Source: Anaerobacillus alkalilacustris (GTDB lineage: Bacteria; Bacillota; Bacilli; Bacillales; Anaerobacillaceae). Taken from it: a stretch of DNA of 54,620 nt. Below the pieces are notes generated by a model. That model searched no databases. It had not been told where the DNA came from and was given only the letters and a program-made list of their open reading frames with translations. The position numbers and the translations under genes were made by a program. Positions 9,058 to 19,454 of this stretch are shown here, piece by piece; position 1 is the stretch's first letter, and each line of letters starts with the position of its first letter. The stretch spans positions 106,374-160,993 of the forward strand of contig NZ_MLQR01000016.1 of NCBI RefSeq assembly GCF_001866005.1, in the 5' to 3' direction.

Positions 9058-9717
9058 TCAGGTCCTTTCTTCCGCTATCTTTAATATTGTAGTGACAACA
9101 TCATTTATTGACATCAACGTAGTATCAATTTCAATGGCGTCATCTGCTTTTTTTAATGGAGCAACTTCCCTTTCAGAGTCACGCTTATCTCTTAGAGCTA
9201 TTTCCGCTTTCAATCGTTCATAATCTGCCGGAAAACCTTTTGAGAGATTTTCTTCATACCTTCTTTTGGCACGTTCTTCTACCGATGCTGATAAAAATAT
9301 TTTAACTTCTGCATCAGGCAAGACAGCCGTACCGATATCTCGCCCATCCATTACTGTCATTTTAGCTTTCGCCATACTTTGTTGTCTTTGCAACATTTTT
9401 TTTCTAACAAGACTATGACTTGCTACAAATGATACTGAATTTGTCACTTCTTCAGTTCGAATTAATTTTGTCACGTCTTCATCATCTAAAAATACTTTTT
9501 CATCAGATGATAGTGAGATATCAGTTTTCAATAATAAATCATTTAATTGACTTTCGTTATGAAGATCTATACCATTTTTAATGGCTTTATATGTAAGCGC
9601 ACGATACATTGCACCTGTATCGATATAAATATAGCCTAGTCGTCCCGCAACTAGTTTTGCTACTGTGCTTTTACCTGCTCCTGCAGGGCCATCAATGGCA
9701 ATGTTTATTTGTTCCAT
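9058..9717 (-). CDS. cmk: cytidylate kinase
   Basis: Phosphorylates CMP and dCMP with ATP. It has about 219 residues, starts [20 protein letters not shown] with the P-loop, and shows the NMP-binding [10 protein letters not shown] and [14 protein letters not shown] motifs plus the lid region ([13 protein letters not shown]). Two adjacent ATGs follow GAGGTG; the second (9717) has the better spacing. Order cmk-plsC-S1 protein-fni matches Bacillus. Confidence 0.95.
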   Translation of the reverse strand: MEQINIAIDGPAGAGKSTVAKLVAGRLGYIYIDTGAMYRALTYKAIKNGIDLHNESQLNDLLLKTDISLSSDEKVFLDDEDVTKLIRTEEVTNSVSFVASHSLVRKKMLQRQQSMAKAKMTVMDGRDIGTAVLPDAEVKIFLSASVEERAKRRYEENLSKGFPADYERLKAEIALRDKRDSEREVAPLKKADDAIEIDTTLMSINDVVTTILKIAEERT

Positions 9718-9833
9718 CATACACCTCTACTACTAACAATTTCACTTTGATCTTGTTCCTACTCTATTTATTCTCTCATTAGTTAAACCTTTTTTACCCA
9801 TATTTCAAGAAAGACATGTCCTACCAAATATCT

Positions 9834-10043
9834 CTAAATATCATACCATATTGACGGAAGTTGGTCTAATATTTCAACTGTTCGAAGTGTATACTCAAGT
9901 AGTACTCCCTCTGAAAAAATCGTCCTACTTAAATACGGAGATAATTCTTTTTTATATAAAAGTACTTGGGATAAAATTACTAAAAATAAATGCACTAACG
10001 TTATTTTTAGTAATCTTTCTTCAAGCTTTTTTATTATATCCAC
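9834..10043 (-). CDS. YpfB-like (DUF5359-type) small membrane protein
   Basis: Short protein (69 residues) with one N-terminal transmembrane helix (about 14-31), followed by a periplasm-facing tail LSRTIFSEGVLLEYTLRTVE. Position between cmk and the PilZ gene, size and layout match B. subtilis YpfB, whose function is unknown. GTG start; AAAGGGG lies about 10 nt upstream. The overlapping plus-strand frame has no ribosome binding site. Confidence 0.6.
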   Translation of the reverse strand: MDIIKKLEERLLKITLVHLFLVILSQVLLYKKELSPYLSRTIFSEGVLLEYTLRTVEILDQLPSIWYDI

Positions 10044-10130
10044 TTTAAACTAGCCCCTTTATTAAGCGTTATAATATAAATTTATGATTCATGTATAATA
10101 TCAAGGATAGTTTAATACATTTAGCCAATT

Positions 10131-10799
10131 TTATTCTAATAAACCTTTTTTTCTTAAATATAGTTGCCTTTCAAAACAATATCTAATTATTGTTTGACGA
10201 TCACCTTCATTAATATTAATGAACTGAATCGATGCTTTTTCTCTCGCATTATTTTTGCTTGTTATTATTCTAATCACAAAACAAGTTACTTTTATATACT
10301 TAATTTCACCTGTTTGCATATGTAATGACAACCAACAGATAATTTGTTGCCCAGCAGGTAATTGATGATTTCTAGGTAAAACTAAAGCAATACCACCTCC
10401 ACTTATATCTTCAGTTACTGTAACAAACGGGGTAAATTCCTCATTTTCAGGATGTGCCGCTACACTTACAGAGGCTTTCACTCTAACATGCTGCCTCCTC
10501 TGTATTCGAATATATTTTTCTTTTCCAGGGTCTCTTATTATTAACATTGGAATACGACCCTTTTGTCTACCTTGTAGTTGTGTGGAAAAAAGGTAGACCG
10601 CTTGATCTTTACCTATAAAAGAAGCTCGAAATTGAGTGCCATCATGGAAAAAACCTACCTTTTTCGTTCGTTCATCTATTGGGTAATCTATAAAAAGAAA
10701 CTCTTTTACACGATCAACAAGCCGACACTTAAATCGCTTCTTAATTTCATCTTTATCATCTTCTAATTCTAAATAAATCGTATCACCGATATTAAGCAA
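10131..10799 (-). CDS. motI: c-di-GMP-binding PilZ/YcgR-type flagellar brake protein (YpfA/MotI)
   Basis: About 222 residues: an N-terminal YcgR-like beta domain and a C-terminal PilZ domain. The c-di-GMP site is intact: RRQHVR (RxxxR class) and, about 45 residues on, DISGGGI. The B. subtilis orthologue YpfA/MotI binds c-di-GMP and restrains the flagellar stator; that role is inferred here. TTG at 10799 is chosen because GGAAGGAAG lies 7 nt upstream and the product then starts MLNIGDTIYLELE, like the family. An upstream TTG at 10835 has no ribosome binding site. Confidence 0.85.
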   Translation of the reverse strand: MLNIGDTIYLELEDDKDEIKKRFKCRLVDRVKEFLFIDYPIDERTKKVGFFHDGTQFRASFIGKDQAVYLFSTQLQGRQKGRIPMLIIRDPGKEKYIRIQRRQHVRVKASVSVAAHPENEEFTPFVTVTEDISGGGIALVLPRNHQLPAGQQIICWLSLHMQTGEIKYIKVTCFVIRIITSKNNAREKASIQFININEGDRQTIIRYCFERQLYLRKKGLLE

Positions 10800-10926
10800 A
10801 CTACTACTTCCTTCCAAATTTGTTATATCCAACAAAACAAGTTCTCTAATTTAATATTAGCAAAAAAATAAAGTTACGGATACTAGTAGTTATTAATACA
10901 AATGTTTTATTTTTGTTTATTTTACA

Positions 10927-10971
10927 TTATCAGAATTTATAAATTTCTAACTTGAAAACTGTCTAGCACTC
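10927..10971 (-). repeat. family A fragment, 3' end only, inverted
   Basis: Contains the reverse complement of the family A 3' end (GCTAGACAGTTTTCAAG, then TTAGAAATTTATAAATTCTG). It is the only copy in the opposite orientation to the others. The rest of the element is missing. Confidence 0.7.
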
Positions 10972-11060
10972 TCTTATTGATATAGGTAAATAAACTAATT
11001 GATTTCAGTGTTGAAACTAAAATACATTTCTAACATCAACAATTTAAGATTATTGCAAAA

Positions 11061-11095
11061 GAAAACTCCTTAAGAGACAAATCTAAGGAGTTTTC
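11061..11095 (-). terminator. intrinsic terminator of sleB-ypeB
   Basis: Stem GAAAACTCCTTA / TAAGGAGTTTTC, 11-nt loop, T-rich follow-up on the minus strand. It starts 8 bp after the ypeB stop. Confidence 0.85.
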
Positions 11096-11102
11096 TTTGT
11101 TA

Positions 11103-12449
11103 TCACGCTGTTTCATAAACAGGTTCTGCGTTATCGATTTTTTCTATCTTTTCTTCATTACCGTTTTCTGCGTTAATAAATATTCGGTAAGTGTCGTCTT
11201 TAATAACACCGAAGAATTCATATGTTAACACTTCTTCACTAAGATCATTTTTAATTAAAGCAACATGGTGCTCCATCACTTCTAATGATGGATTTAAACT
11301 TTCCTTCGCTTCTTCTAATGTTATACCTAGATTGCCTATATCTCGATCACGATGGTTAGCTAAGTAAGCTGATGCTTCATAACCGATGATTTCACCATCC
11401 TCTAAACAAACTTCGATAACTATCGAATCCGGATACACTCTTACGTTGTCTTTTAAGTAAGCAAACTCAAACACTCCTACAGCATTATATTGTTTGCTCT
11501 CTACAAGCTGCATATCTTTTATATCCTGCTTTTCAAGAAGCTCTTTTGCATTTTCAGACGCTTCATTCAAACTAATATTTACATCTCCTATTTGACGATC
11601 TTGCAATAGCCAGATTGGATGTCCACCCTTTTTTGAAATATCCATAAAAATATGAGCTTCATGTTCTGGATCATTAATTTTGATGCTATATGACTCGTAA
11701 GCTAAACCTTCACCAGTTTCTTCTACTTCAACATCTGCATTTTCCATTTCCACAAACTTCAATGCAATTTTTTCAGCTTCTTTAGCTGTTACTTCTTTTC
11801 CAGTTAAATTTTCTTTTAATTGCTCATCGTTCGTTTGTAATTGAGGTAAGTCAGCTCCCCAATCCACTTCGCTAAACCCCTCAACTTTTTCATTTACAAT
11901 TTGAAATCCATTTACAATCGCATTATCTAACGGTTCATCTTCAGCAGCTAAAGCTAGTTCTACATCCATCCACCGAAGATTTTCTTGTAATACCATTGAT
12001 TGAACTTTTCGCATCTCTTTTTGTATTTCTCCACTTTGTTCATAAAGATTTTGTAAGGTTTCATACTCTTTATCTGTTAATGGATCATGCTCCAAGTCTC
12101 TTATTGCATTTCGATAACTGAAATTTCCGATTTTAAATAAATATTCTTCTGTCTTACTAAACGGCATTAATGCTAAAGGAAGTTGCCCAAGTTCACTTTG
12201 TGCTAGTGATGTTATTCTCCAAACTTCTGCCAACGATGGGGATAGCTGCTCTTTCGAATTCATTGCAAGAGTCGATCCAATTTCATCATGTAGCTGGTCG
12301 ATATGATAAGTTAAATCATGAAAAGCTCTTTGATAGTTATTTTCAGCTTTAATTAGAATAGAATTTTTTTCTTGGTGTTCTTGATAGCCCCAATATCCTG
12401 TCGACACAACTGCAATCGCTAGTACCGCTAATAAAATTGATCTTACCAT
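11103..12449 (-). CDS. ypeB: spore germination protein YpeB
   Basis: Partner of the cortex-lytic enzyme SleB, required for its stability and localisation in the dormant spore. The 448 residues begin with one transmembrane or signal-anchor helix (about 3-20). The N-terminal half is helical; the C-terminal half has PepSY-like repeats (for example KEAEKIALKFVEM, LNEASENAKELLE, LEEAKESLNP). GGAGGTG precedes the ATG. It follows sleB by 15 bp in the usual bicistronic sporulation operon. Confidence 0.93.
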   Translation of the reverse strand: MVRSILLAVLAIAVVSTGYWGYQEHQEKNSILIKAENNYQRAFHDLTYHIDQLHDEIGSTLAMNSKEQLSPSLAEVWRITSLAQSELGQLPLALMPFSKTEEYLFKIGNFSYRNAIRDLEHDPLTDKEYETLQNLYEQSGEIQKEMRKVQSMVLQENLRWMDVELALAAEDEPLDNAIVNGFQIVNEKVEGFSEVDWGADLPQLQTNDEQLKENLTGKEVTAKEAEKIALKFVEMENADVEVEETGEGLAYESYSIKINDPEHEAHIFMDISKKGGHPIWLLQDRQIGDVNISLNEASENAKELLEKQDIKDMQLVESKQYNAVGVFEFAYLKDNVRVYPDSIVIEVCLEDGEIIGYEASAYLANHRDRDIGNLGITLEEAKESLNPSLEVMEHHVALIKNDLSEEVLTYEFFGVIKDDTYRIFINAENGNEEKIEKIDNAEPVYETA

Positions 12450-12464
12450 TTATATTCACCTCCA

Positions 12465-13616
12465 TTATTTACAAAAAATATGTTTACCAATTTTTTTAAT
12501 TTGTGGTCTTGTCCAAATCCAACCTGAAGTAGCTGTATCTGGATTAAAATAATACAATGCATGTCCTGATGGATCTTGACCGTTTATTGCATCAATCACA
12601 GCTCTTCGTGCCGTTTCATTTGGTTCTAAATAGATTTGTCCATCAGCAACAGCTGTAAATGCTCTTGGCTCAAAAATTACACCTGAAGCTGTATTAGGAA
12701 ATGTCGGGCTATTAATACGATTTAAAATAACCGCAGCAACTGCAACTTGACCAACATAAGGTTCACCGCGTGCTTCACCATATACAGCTTGGGCCATTAT
12801 TCTAATATCATTTTCAGAAAAACCACCTGGTACATTAATTGCTTCTTGTATGTCAGGAGCATCCCCTGGGTCCGCTTCATCAGGAACAGGTTCGGGTTTC
12901 GGAACTGGTTCAGTAGGAGTTTCTGGTTCTCCCGGTGTTCCTGGTGTTTCTGTACCTGGCGCAGGTGTTCCCGGTGTTCCTGGTGTCTCTGTACCCGGCG
13001 CAGGCGTTCCCGGTGTTCCTGGTGTCTCTGTACCCGGCGCAGGTGTTCCCGGTGTTCCTGGTGTCTCTGTACCCGGCGCAGGTGTTCCCGGTGTTCCCGG
13101 TGTTCCTGGTGTTTCTGGTGTTTCTGTACCTGGCGCAGGTGTTCTGGGTGCCTGTGGCACTTCACCTGTTTTTTGTCCTTGACGTCTAGCTTTCTCTAGA
13201 GGTGGAATTCTACTACCTTTTGGTCCACTTTGAATATCTTTTGGTGTTCTTCCGTAGTATGTAAACTTCCTACCTTCTTCAAGTTGACGATGGACCCATT
13301 CATAATCAAAATCAGTGCTTTTCTCAAGCATCGCTTTCATTTGAGGACCTACAAGCCCGTCTACTTCAAGACCAAATTCATCTTGATATTTCCTAACTGC
13401 CCAATACGTGCTCCAACCATAAACACCATCTATGGTTCCGTTATAAAAACCAATATATTGAAGCCTAGATTGTAGTTCTACCACATCATCACCTGTTGCT
13501 CCTCGTTGAATGATCTGATCAGAAAAAGCCTCTACATTTGATACATTTGAAAATGTAGAGAATATTATTAAACATAAAACAATCATTAGAGGAGATTTCC
13601 TTACTGTTTTATTCAT
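12465..13616 (-). CDS. sleB: spore cortex-lytic enzyme SleB, expanded repeat linker
   Basis: Lytic transglycosylase that degrades cortex peptidoglycan during germination. Order in 383 residues: signal peptide (1-30), peptidoglycan-binding domain (about 37-95, [19 protein letters not shown]), Pro/Gly/Thr repeat linker (about 155-235), catalytic hydrolase_2 domain (about 258-383, containing [20 protein letters not shown] with the catalytic Glu). The linker makes the protein longer than B. subtilis SleB (about 305 residues). AAGGAGG precedes the ATG. Probable sigma-G control is inferred from the family; I cannot define the promoter. Confidence 0.95.
   Translation of the reverse strand: MNKTVRKSPLMIVLCLIIFSTFSNVSNVEAFSDQIIQRGATGDDVVELQSRLQYIGFYNGTIDGVYGWSTYWAVRKYQDEFGLEVDGLVGPQMKAMLEKSTDFDYEWVHRQLEEGRKFTYYGRTPKDIQSGPKGSRIPPLEKARRQGQKTGEVPQAPRTPAPGTETPETPGTPGTPGTPAPGTETPGTPGTPAPGTETPGTPGTPAPGTETPGTPGTPAPGTETPGTPGEPETPTEPVPKPEPVPDEADPGDAPDIQEAINVPGGFSENDIRIMAQAVYGEARGEPYVGQVAVAAVILNRINSPTFPNTASGVIFEPRAFTAVADGQIYLEPNETARRAVIDAINGQDPSGHALYYFNPDTATSGWIWTRPQIKKIGKHIFCK
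12925..13144. repeat. 39-bp tandem repeats in the SleB linker
   Basis: The marker GTACC(T/C)GGCGCAG recurs at 12952, 12991, 13030 and 13069 with exact 39-bp spacing, then at 13126 after a variant unit. Each unit encodes 13 residues of the form [13 protein letters not shown]. The block is GC-rich compared with its neighbours and gives long open frames on other strands that are not genes. Confidence 0.9.
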
Positions 13617-13754
13617 GTTGTTATACCTCCTTAATAAAATTAGAAATTTAACTGATTTTCCATATAAATTTAAAAATAGTGTTTGTTATTTACCAAGTTT
13701 TATACAAATTAGGATTTAATACTCAAAAATTAGAGTATGCGTTTACTATCCCAT

Positions 13755-14040
13755 TAGAAAATCGCAAGGTGCCCGCCTATCGATGACAAACACTGGAAGG
13801 TCCGCAAGTAGCGGTCTGCTCGTTGACCGCAATCTATTACATCTGCGTCTAACAGCAATGCTTCGAAGTAGGTTTTCTCGAAGCATTGTTTTATGCAACG
13901 AGTAACAGCAGAAGCACAGTAGCATGAAATCATCAAAGAAGCAATCCAGGCGGTCAGTGAATTCAGAAACTCGACTGCCGTGTTCGAGCCGAAAGCTCCT
14001 AGAGCTAGACAGCTTCCAACTTCAAAAATTTTATACTTAA
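13755..14040 (+). repeat. family A structured repeat, diverged
   Basis: Starts AGAAAATCGCAAGGTGCCC and ends AGAGCTAGACAGCTTCCAAC. It contains the GCGGTC...GACCGC inner hairpin and a long-subtype module (CGAAGCATTGTTTTATGCAACGAG region). Many substitutions show it is an old copy. It abuts the metH terminator. Confidence 0.7.
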
Positions 14041-14048
14041 GTTACAAA

Positions 14049-14082
14049 GAAAAACGTCACTGATTAACTCAGTGACGTTTTT
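14049..14082 (-). terminator. intrinsic terminator of the met operon
   Basis: Stem AAAAACGTCACTG / CAGTGACGTTTTT with a 7-nt loop. It starts 12 bp beyond the metH stop. Confidence 0.9.
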
Positions 14083-14093
14083 CTGAATGATAT

Positions 14094-17000
14094 TTATTCA
14101 ACATTAAAATAGCGAGCTTCTGGATGGGCAAAAACCATCGCAGAAACCGATGCTTCTGGATCCATCATCGCTTCCTCTGTTAAATCAATCCCAATTTCTT
14201 GAGGGTGAATTAAGTTAAAGAGCTTTTTTTGATCCATTAAGTCAGGACATGCAGGATATCCAAATGAAACCCTAATCCCTTGATAGCGTGCCGAAAAACG
14301 GTCTTGCATCGAGAGTTCTGGATCATCTGGAATTCCCCATGAATTTCTCATAAGATGGTGTAAGTGCTCAGCAAAAGCTTCCGCTAACTCTAAAGCTAGT
14401 GCTTGTAATAGGTGACTTCTTAAATAGTCTCCTTTTTCTTTCCATTCAGTCGAAAGTTGTCTCACTCCAACTCCAGCAGTAACCGCAAAGAACCCCACAT
14501 AATCGATTTCACCTGATGATACTGGCTTTAGAAAGTCTGCCAAACATAAGTAAGGCTCTTTCTTTTGGCGCGGAAAGGTAAACCTCTCAATTTCCTTTTC
14601 ATTATTAAGAGGGTCATAAATAATAATTTCGTTTCCTTCTGATTGAGCAGGGAAAAATTGATATACACCATTTGCTTTCAAGTACTCTTTTTCAACTACT
14701 TCCTTAAACAACTCATCTACCTTTGTTTTTAAATCAATAGCCTTTTCATTACCTTCTTTTATTAAGCGTTCAACTTTTCCTTTTAACCCCAAGTGCTTAC
14801 CTAGTAATGTTTGGATATTAACATAAGGTTTGATATGCGTTAATTTATAATCCAGATAAGCATGCTTCACTAGATCTTTAGGAACATAAACAGGAGTTTG
14901 TGTTGACACCTTTGATCTAATTACAACATTTGTACTATCATTTTCAACTTGTTCTTCTATAGTACCAGAAATAGGTTTCACAGCTTTTTTCTTCTGATTA
15001 TTTTGACTTCTATTTTCTCCATTTTTGAAGAGCTGATTAGCGATTTCTAATCCATTCATCGCATCCTTTGCATAATGAACTTCGCCTTCATATTGGTCTT
15101 GTATTTTTGTTTCTGTAAATTTACGAGTTAAAGCTGCTCCACCCACCAATATAGGAATAGAAATTTGTTGTTCCCGTAAATCTGCAGCAGTTAATACCAT
15201 TTGTTGAGCGGATTTCACGAGTAAGCCCGATAATCCTATCGCATCAGGATTCTCTCTCTTTACTGCATCTATTAATTCGTTTGAGGTTACTTTAATACCT
15301 AAATTTATAACCTTAAATCCGTTATTGCTTAATATAATCTCAACTAGATTCTTACCTATATCATGAACATCACCTTTTACAGTTGCTAATAATATTTTCC
15401 CTTTTCCACTATCATCTTTTTTCTCCATAAACTGCTCTAAAAATTGAACTGATGCTTTCATAACTTCAGCACTTTGTAGTACTTCTGCGACAATAAGTTC
15501 ATTGTTATTAAAGAGTTTGCCTACAGTATCCATCCCAACCATTAAAGGACCGTTAATTACCTCAAGTGGTGTTTCGTATTTTTTTAATGCTAGCTCTAAA
15601 TCTGGAATTAATCCTTCTTTCGTTCCTTCCACAACATAATCTTGAAGACGTTCTTCTAATGTTTGGTTCGTTGAAGCTTTCTTTTCTTCCTTCTTTTTCC
15701 CTCGATAAAACGCCGTAAATTCAGCTAATACTTCATCCGATGTTTCAAAGAGAAGCTTTTCTGCTAAAAGTCGCTCTTCCTCTTTAATAGAAGCAAAACG
15801 TTCTAATTTTTCAGTATTAACGATAGCATAATCAAGTCCAGCCTGAGTACAGTGATAAAGAAATACAGAATTCAGTATTTCTCTTCCTACTGGTGGCAGA
15901 CCAAATGAAATATTACTAATACCTAAAATCGTTAAACATTCAGGAAGACGTTCTTTTATTTTTCTAATTCCTTCAACTGTCGCCTTTGCAGAACCAATAT
16001 ATTGTTCATCACCCGTCCCTACTGGAAAAACAAGCGGATCAAAAATAATGTCTTTTGGATTTATTCCATATCGAGTAACGAGTAGATCATAAGAGCGTAA
16101 GGCTACCTCTAATTTTCTCTCTGCTGTTACAGCCATTCCAACCTCATCAATGGTTCCAACAACCACCGCTGCACCATACCTACGAATGATTGGAGTAATA
16201 CTTTCAAAGCGTTCCAATCCATCTTCTAAATTAATGGAGTTAATGACAGCTTTCCCTTGTGAGTACGTTAGAGATTTTTCAATTACTTTTTCATCTGTCG
16301 AGTCGATCATAAGTGGTACCTTAACTTTATTTACAACAAAAGGAAGGAAATTTTCCATATCCTCAAGTTCGTCACTATCAGGATCCGCTAAACAAATATC
16401 AATGACGTGAGCTCCCTTTTTTACTTGTGCACGTGCAATTTCTGAAGCTTCCTCAAATTTATGGTCTTTAATTAACATTTTAAACTTTTTGGAGCCAATA
16501 ACATTTGTTCGTTCTCCAACAAATAAAGGACGCATTGTTTCATCATAGATGAGAGGCTCAATTCCACTTAACGCATGAGGATGTCCTTCTGCTAACGGGC
16601 GAGGTTTCATATTCGAAACAGCTTCTCGTATTGCTTTTATATGATCAGGAGTTGTTCCACAACACCCACCAACCACATTTAACCACCCTTTTTCTGCAAA
16701 TTGCTTTAACTTTCGAGCTAACATATCTGGTGATTCGTGATATTGTCCTTCTTCATCCGGTAACCCCGCATTAGGAAAGCAAATGACGGCTGTTGATGAA
16801 AGATTTGATAAAGAACGAATATGGTCTTGCATAAACTCAGGCCCAGTTGCACAATTCAGTCCGACAACAGTAGGCTTCATATGTTCGATTGACAAATAGA
16901 AAGCTTCTATATTCTGCCCTGCAAGTGTGGTCCCCATAGGTTCAATTGTTCCTGAAATTATTAATGGTACTCTTTTTTCAAGCTTCTGAAATGCCTTTTC

Positions 17001-17531
17001 GATTCCAACATAAGCCGCTTTCACATTTCTTGTGTCTTGACTTGTCTCCACTAAGAGCAAATCAACGCCACCTACTAATAACCCATACGCTTGCTGCTCA
17101 TATGCTTCTATTAAATCATCAAATGTTGCACCACCAGTGACGGATAATGATTTAGTTGTAGGCCCCATCGAGCCTGCTACATATCTTGGCCATTCAGGTG
17201 TTGAAAACTTATCTGCAGCTATTCTTGCAATTTTTGCTGCTTTTTCGTTAATTTCTACAGCTAAATGTTGTAGGTCATAATCAGCTAATACAATATTTGT
17301 TGCTCCGAACGTATTCGTTTCAATAATATCTGCACCTGATTGTAAATATGCTTCATGAATATCCTGAATAACGTTTGGTGCGGTAATATTTAAGTATTCA
17401 TTGCAACCTTCAAAATCCTCCCCACCAAAATCTTCTTCGGTAAGATTAGCATTTTGAAGCATCGTTCCCATAGCACCGTCTAATATTAATATTTGATTTT
17501 TTAACCGTTCTTCAAACGATTGGAATTTCAT
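14094..17531 (-). CDS. metH: cobalamin-dependent methionine synthase
   Basis: Transfers methyl from 5-methyl-THF via cobalamin to homocysteine. The 1145 residues carry all modules: homocysteine/zinc domain (to about 305, [10 protein letters not shown] near 289), pterin domain (about 335-590), cap plus cobalamin domain (about 625-860, axial His in DVHDIGKN near 720), and AdoMet reactivation domain (GYPACPD near 1091). ATG at 17531 has GGGAAGGG upstream; a TTG seven codons earlier overlaps that site. It is last in the met operon. Having the reactivation domain means it can be repaired with AdoMet and a reductant. Confidence 0.97.
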   Translation of the reverse strand: MKFQSFEERLKNQILILDGAMGTMLQNANLTEEDFGGEDFEGCNEYLNITAPNVIQDIHEAYLQSGADIIETNTFGATNIVLADYDLQHLAVEINEKAAKIARIAADKFSTPEWPRYVAGSMGPTTKSLSVTGGATFDDLIEAYEQQAYGLLVGGVDLLLVETSQDTRNVKAAYVGIEKAFQKLEKRVPLIISGTIEPMGTTLAGQNIEAFYLSIEHMKPTVVGLNCATGPEFMQDHIRSLSNLSSTAVICFPNAGLPDEEGQYHESPDMLARKLKQFAEKGWLNVVGGCCGTTPDHIKAIREAVSNMKPRPLAEGHPHALSGIEPLIYDETMRPLFVGERTNVIGSKKFKMLIKDHKFEEASEIARAQVKKGAHVIDICLADPDSDELEDMENFLPFVVNKVKVPLMIDSTDEKVIEKSLTYSQGKAVINSINLEDGLERFESITPIIRRYGAAVVVGTIDEVGMAVTAERKLEVALRSYDLLVTRYGINPKDIIFDPLVFPVGTGDEQYIGSAKATVEGIRKIKERLPECLTILGISNISFGLPPVGREILNSVFLYHCTQAGLDYAIVNTEKLERFASIKEEERLLAEKLLFETSDEVLAEFTAFYRGKKKEEKKASTNQTLEERLQDYVVEGTKEGLIPDLELALKKYETPLEVINGPLMVGMDTVGKLFNNNELIVAEVLQSAEVMKASVQFLEQFMEKKDDSGKGKILLATVKGDVHDIGKNLVEIILSNNGFKVINLGIKVTSNELIDAVKRENPDAIGLSGLLVKSAQQMVLTAADLREQQISIPILVGGAALTRKFTETKIQDQYEGEVHYAKDAMNGLEIANQLFKNGENRSQNNQKKKAVKPISGTIEEQVENDSTNVVIRSKVSTQTPVYVPKDLVKHAYLDYKLTHIKPYVNIQTLLGKHLGLKGKVERLIKEGNEKAIDLKTKVDELFKEVVEKEYLKANGVYQFFPAQSEGNEIIIYDPLNNEKEIERFTFPRQKKEPYLCLADFLKPVSSGEIDYVGFFAVTAGVGVRQLSTEWKEKGDYLRSHLLQALALELAEAFAEHLHHLMRNSWGIPDDPELSMQDRFSARYQGIRVSFGYPACPDLMDQKKLFNLIHPQEIGIDLTEEAMMDPEASVSAMVFAHPEARYFNVE

Positions 17532-17560
17532 ATATAACCCTTCCCTTTCCAATGCTGACT

Positions 17561-19411
17561 TTAATAACTTACTTTTTTAGGGGGTGATAAAACATTTGTT
17601 AGCGACGTCCAATAGTTTGTTAACTCAATTGTCATTTCGTATCGTAAAAATGGAGTAATTAAATATAACCCGTTAAAGTAACGATGAACTTCGTCAATTA
17701 ATTCTTTTGCCATTTGAACCCCTTCATTTTGAGAGGCGATCTTATCATTAGACAATCTAGCCATTCTTTCTCTTGTTTCATCTGTAAGTTTAATGCCCGG
17801 CACTTCATTATGAAGAAATTCAGCATTTTTTGAACTTGTTAAAGGCATGATCCCAATATAAATTGGTGCTTTAATATGCTTAGTAGCCTCATAAATTTTC
17901 TTGATCTGCTCTTTAGAATAAACAGGCTGACTTAAAAAATAATCAGCTCCATATTCTAACTTTTTTTCCATCCTTTTAACAGCTTGTTCAAGATGCTTTA
18001 CGTTTGGATTAAAAGCGGCTCCGACAGCAAAATTCGTTTGCGCTCCCAAGTCTTTTCCCGAAAAAGATACACCTTTGTTCATTTGTTTAATAAGTCTTAT
18101 TAAATCAAAAGATGCCAAATCATACACTGATGTCGCTCCAGGGAAATCGCCAATTTTAGTAGGATCTCCAGTAACTGCTAGTACCTGATCAATACCTAAT
18201 GTGTGAAGTCCCATTAAATGCGATTGTAATCCAATTAAATTCCGATCACGACATGTAATGTGTACTAACGGCCTCACATCGTGTTGGCTCTTAATAATAG
18301 ACGCTAGTGATAAATTGCAAACTCTAGGAGATGCTAGTGAATTATCAGCTAAAGTAACAGCATCGACTCCAGCTTCTTTTAATTTTTTCGACCCTTCGAT
18401 AAAATCATCAACATTTAACTTTTTTGGTGGATCTAGCTCTACGATTACAGATTTTCTTCTCAAAGTAATTTCTTGAAGAGACTCTTTATTATCCTTATGA
18501 AAAACAGTAATATTCTTTCTCTGTTTTGCTTTCACATGTTTGACTTTAATTGGTTCTTTACCTTTTACAGCATTACTAACAGCTCGAATGTGGTCTGGTG
18601 TGGTTCCACAACAACCGCCAATTAACCTTACTCCTTCTCGAACAAATGATTTAGCACTTTCTCCAAAGTATTGTGGATTTGTTTGATAAACAAGTCTACC
18701 GTCTATATAATCTGGCAAGCTTGCATTAGGATAAGCTGAAAAATAAGCCTTATCTAACAATGGTACATCTTCATAAGATTGGAGCATATGAAACGGCCCC
18801 ATCCTACAGTTCATCCCAACTACGTCAGCACCTAAATCCTGCAAGGCTGATAGCGCATCCCCTAAAGGTAGTCCACCATGTAACACACCAACTTCATCTA
18901 ACGAAACGTGTGAAACAATAGGTAAATTGGTCGCTTTCCTTGCAATAGTTAAACATCTTGTAAGCTCTTCAAAGTCATAGTAGGTTTCTAATAGGAGTCC
19001 GTCAATTTCAGTATTAAGTAAACTATCTAGCTGTTCTTTAAAGCTTTCCTCTATTTCTTCTAATGATTGAGCTCTTTTTTGAAATCCTCTGATTCCACCA
19101 AGTGTACCTAATACATAAACATTTTTATCTGCCGCTGCACTTTTAGCTAGCTGCACAGCACTTTTATTGAAAAGATCAGTTTGGTCTTCTAAACCATAAC
19201 GAGCTAATTTAATTTTATTAGCTGCATACGTATTCGTCTGAATAACTTCTGAACCCGCTTCAATATAAGCATTATGAACGTCTCGTACTTTTTGTGGATC
19301 AGATATATTTAACTCTTCAAAACAGCGATCTAGCCCTTTTAAGTATAGAAATGTTCCCGTTGCTCCATCTCCAATTAACGTTCTCGTTTTCATTTCCTCT
19401 AAAAAACCCAT
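17561..19411 (-). CDS. yitJ: bifunctional homocysteine S-methyltransferase / methylenetetrahydrofolate reductase
   Basis: The 616 residues combine a homocysteine methyltransferase domain (about 1-290, zinc ligands in GMNCRMG and [10 protein letters not shown]) with a MetF-type flavin reductase (about 320-600: VELDPPKK at the start, [18 protein letters not shown]). The reductase part makes 5-methyl-THF from 5,10-methylene-THF and so feeds MetH directly downstream. GGAAG lies before the ATG. The same fusion is known as YitJ in Bacillus, also S-box regulated. It is the third gene of the operon. Confidence 0.94.
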   Translation of the reverse strand: MGFLEEMKTRTLIGDGATGTFLYLKGLDRCFEELNISDPQKVRDVHNAYIEAGSEVIQTNTYAANKIKLARYGLEDQTDLFNKSAVQLAKSAAADKNVYVLGTLGGIRGFQKRAQSLEEIEESFKEQLDSLLNTEIDGLLLETYYDFEELTRCLTIARKATNLPIVSHVSLDEVGVLHGGLPLGDALSALQDLGADVVGMNCRMGPFHMLQSYEDVPLLDKAYFSAYPNASLPDYIDGRLVYQTNPQYFGESAKSFVREGVRLIGGCCGTTPDHIRAVSNAVKGKEPIKVKHVKAKQRKNITVFHKDNKESLQEITLRRKSVIVELDPPKKLNVDDFIEGSKKLKEAGVDAVTLADNSLASPRVCNLSLASIIKSQHDVRPLVHITCRDRNLIGLQSHLMGLHTLGIDQVLAVTGDPTKIGDFPGATSVYDLASFDLIRLIKQMNKGVSFSGKDLGAQTNFAVGAAFNPNVKHLEQAVKRMEKKLEYGADYFLSQPVYSKEQIKKIYEATKHIKAPIYIGIMPLTSSKNAEFLHNEVPGIKLTDETRERMARLSNDKIASQNEGVQMAKELIDEVHRYFNGLYLITPFLRYEMTIELTNYWTSLTNVLSPPKKVSY

Positions 19412-19454
19412 CCGTCTCTTCCTTTCTAAGCAAAGCTAGTATCACTATTTTCGT

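Noticed and set aside
9851..10048. Plus-strand 65-codon ORF overlapping the ypfB-like gene
   Set aside because: The minus-strand frame fits synteny and a known small-protein layout; the plus frame has no ribosome binding site.
12925..13144. Short regular repeats that could suggest a CRISPR array
   Set aside because: The units are contiguous, without spacers, and in frame within sleB.
12747..13199. Several long open frames on both strands across the SleB linker
   Set aside because: They arise from the GC-rich 39-bp repeat, which is open in many frames; none has a ribosome binding site, and sleB explains the region.
13754..13936. 60-codon minus-strand ORF downstream of sleB's upstream region
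   Set aside because: It is entirely inside a diverged family A repeat.
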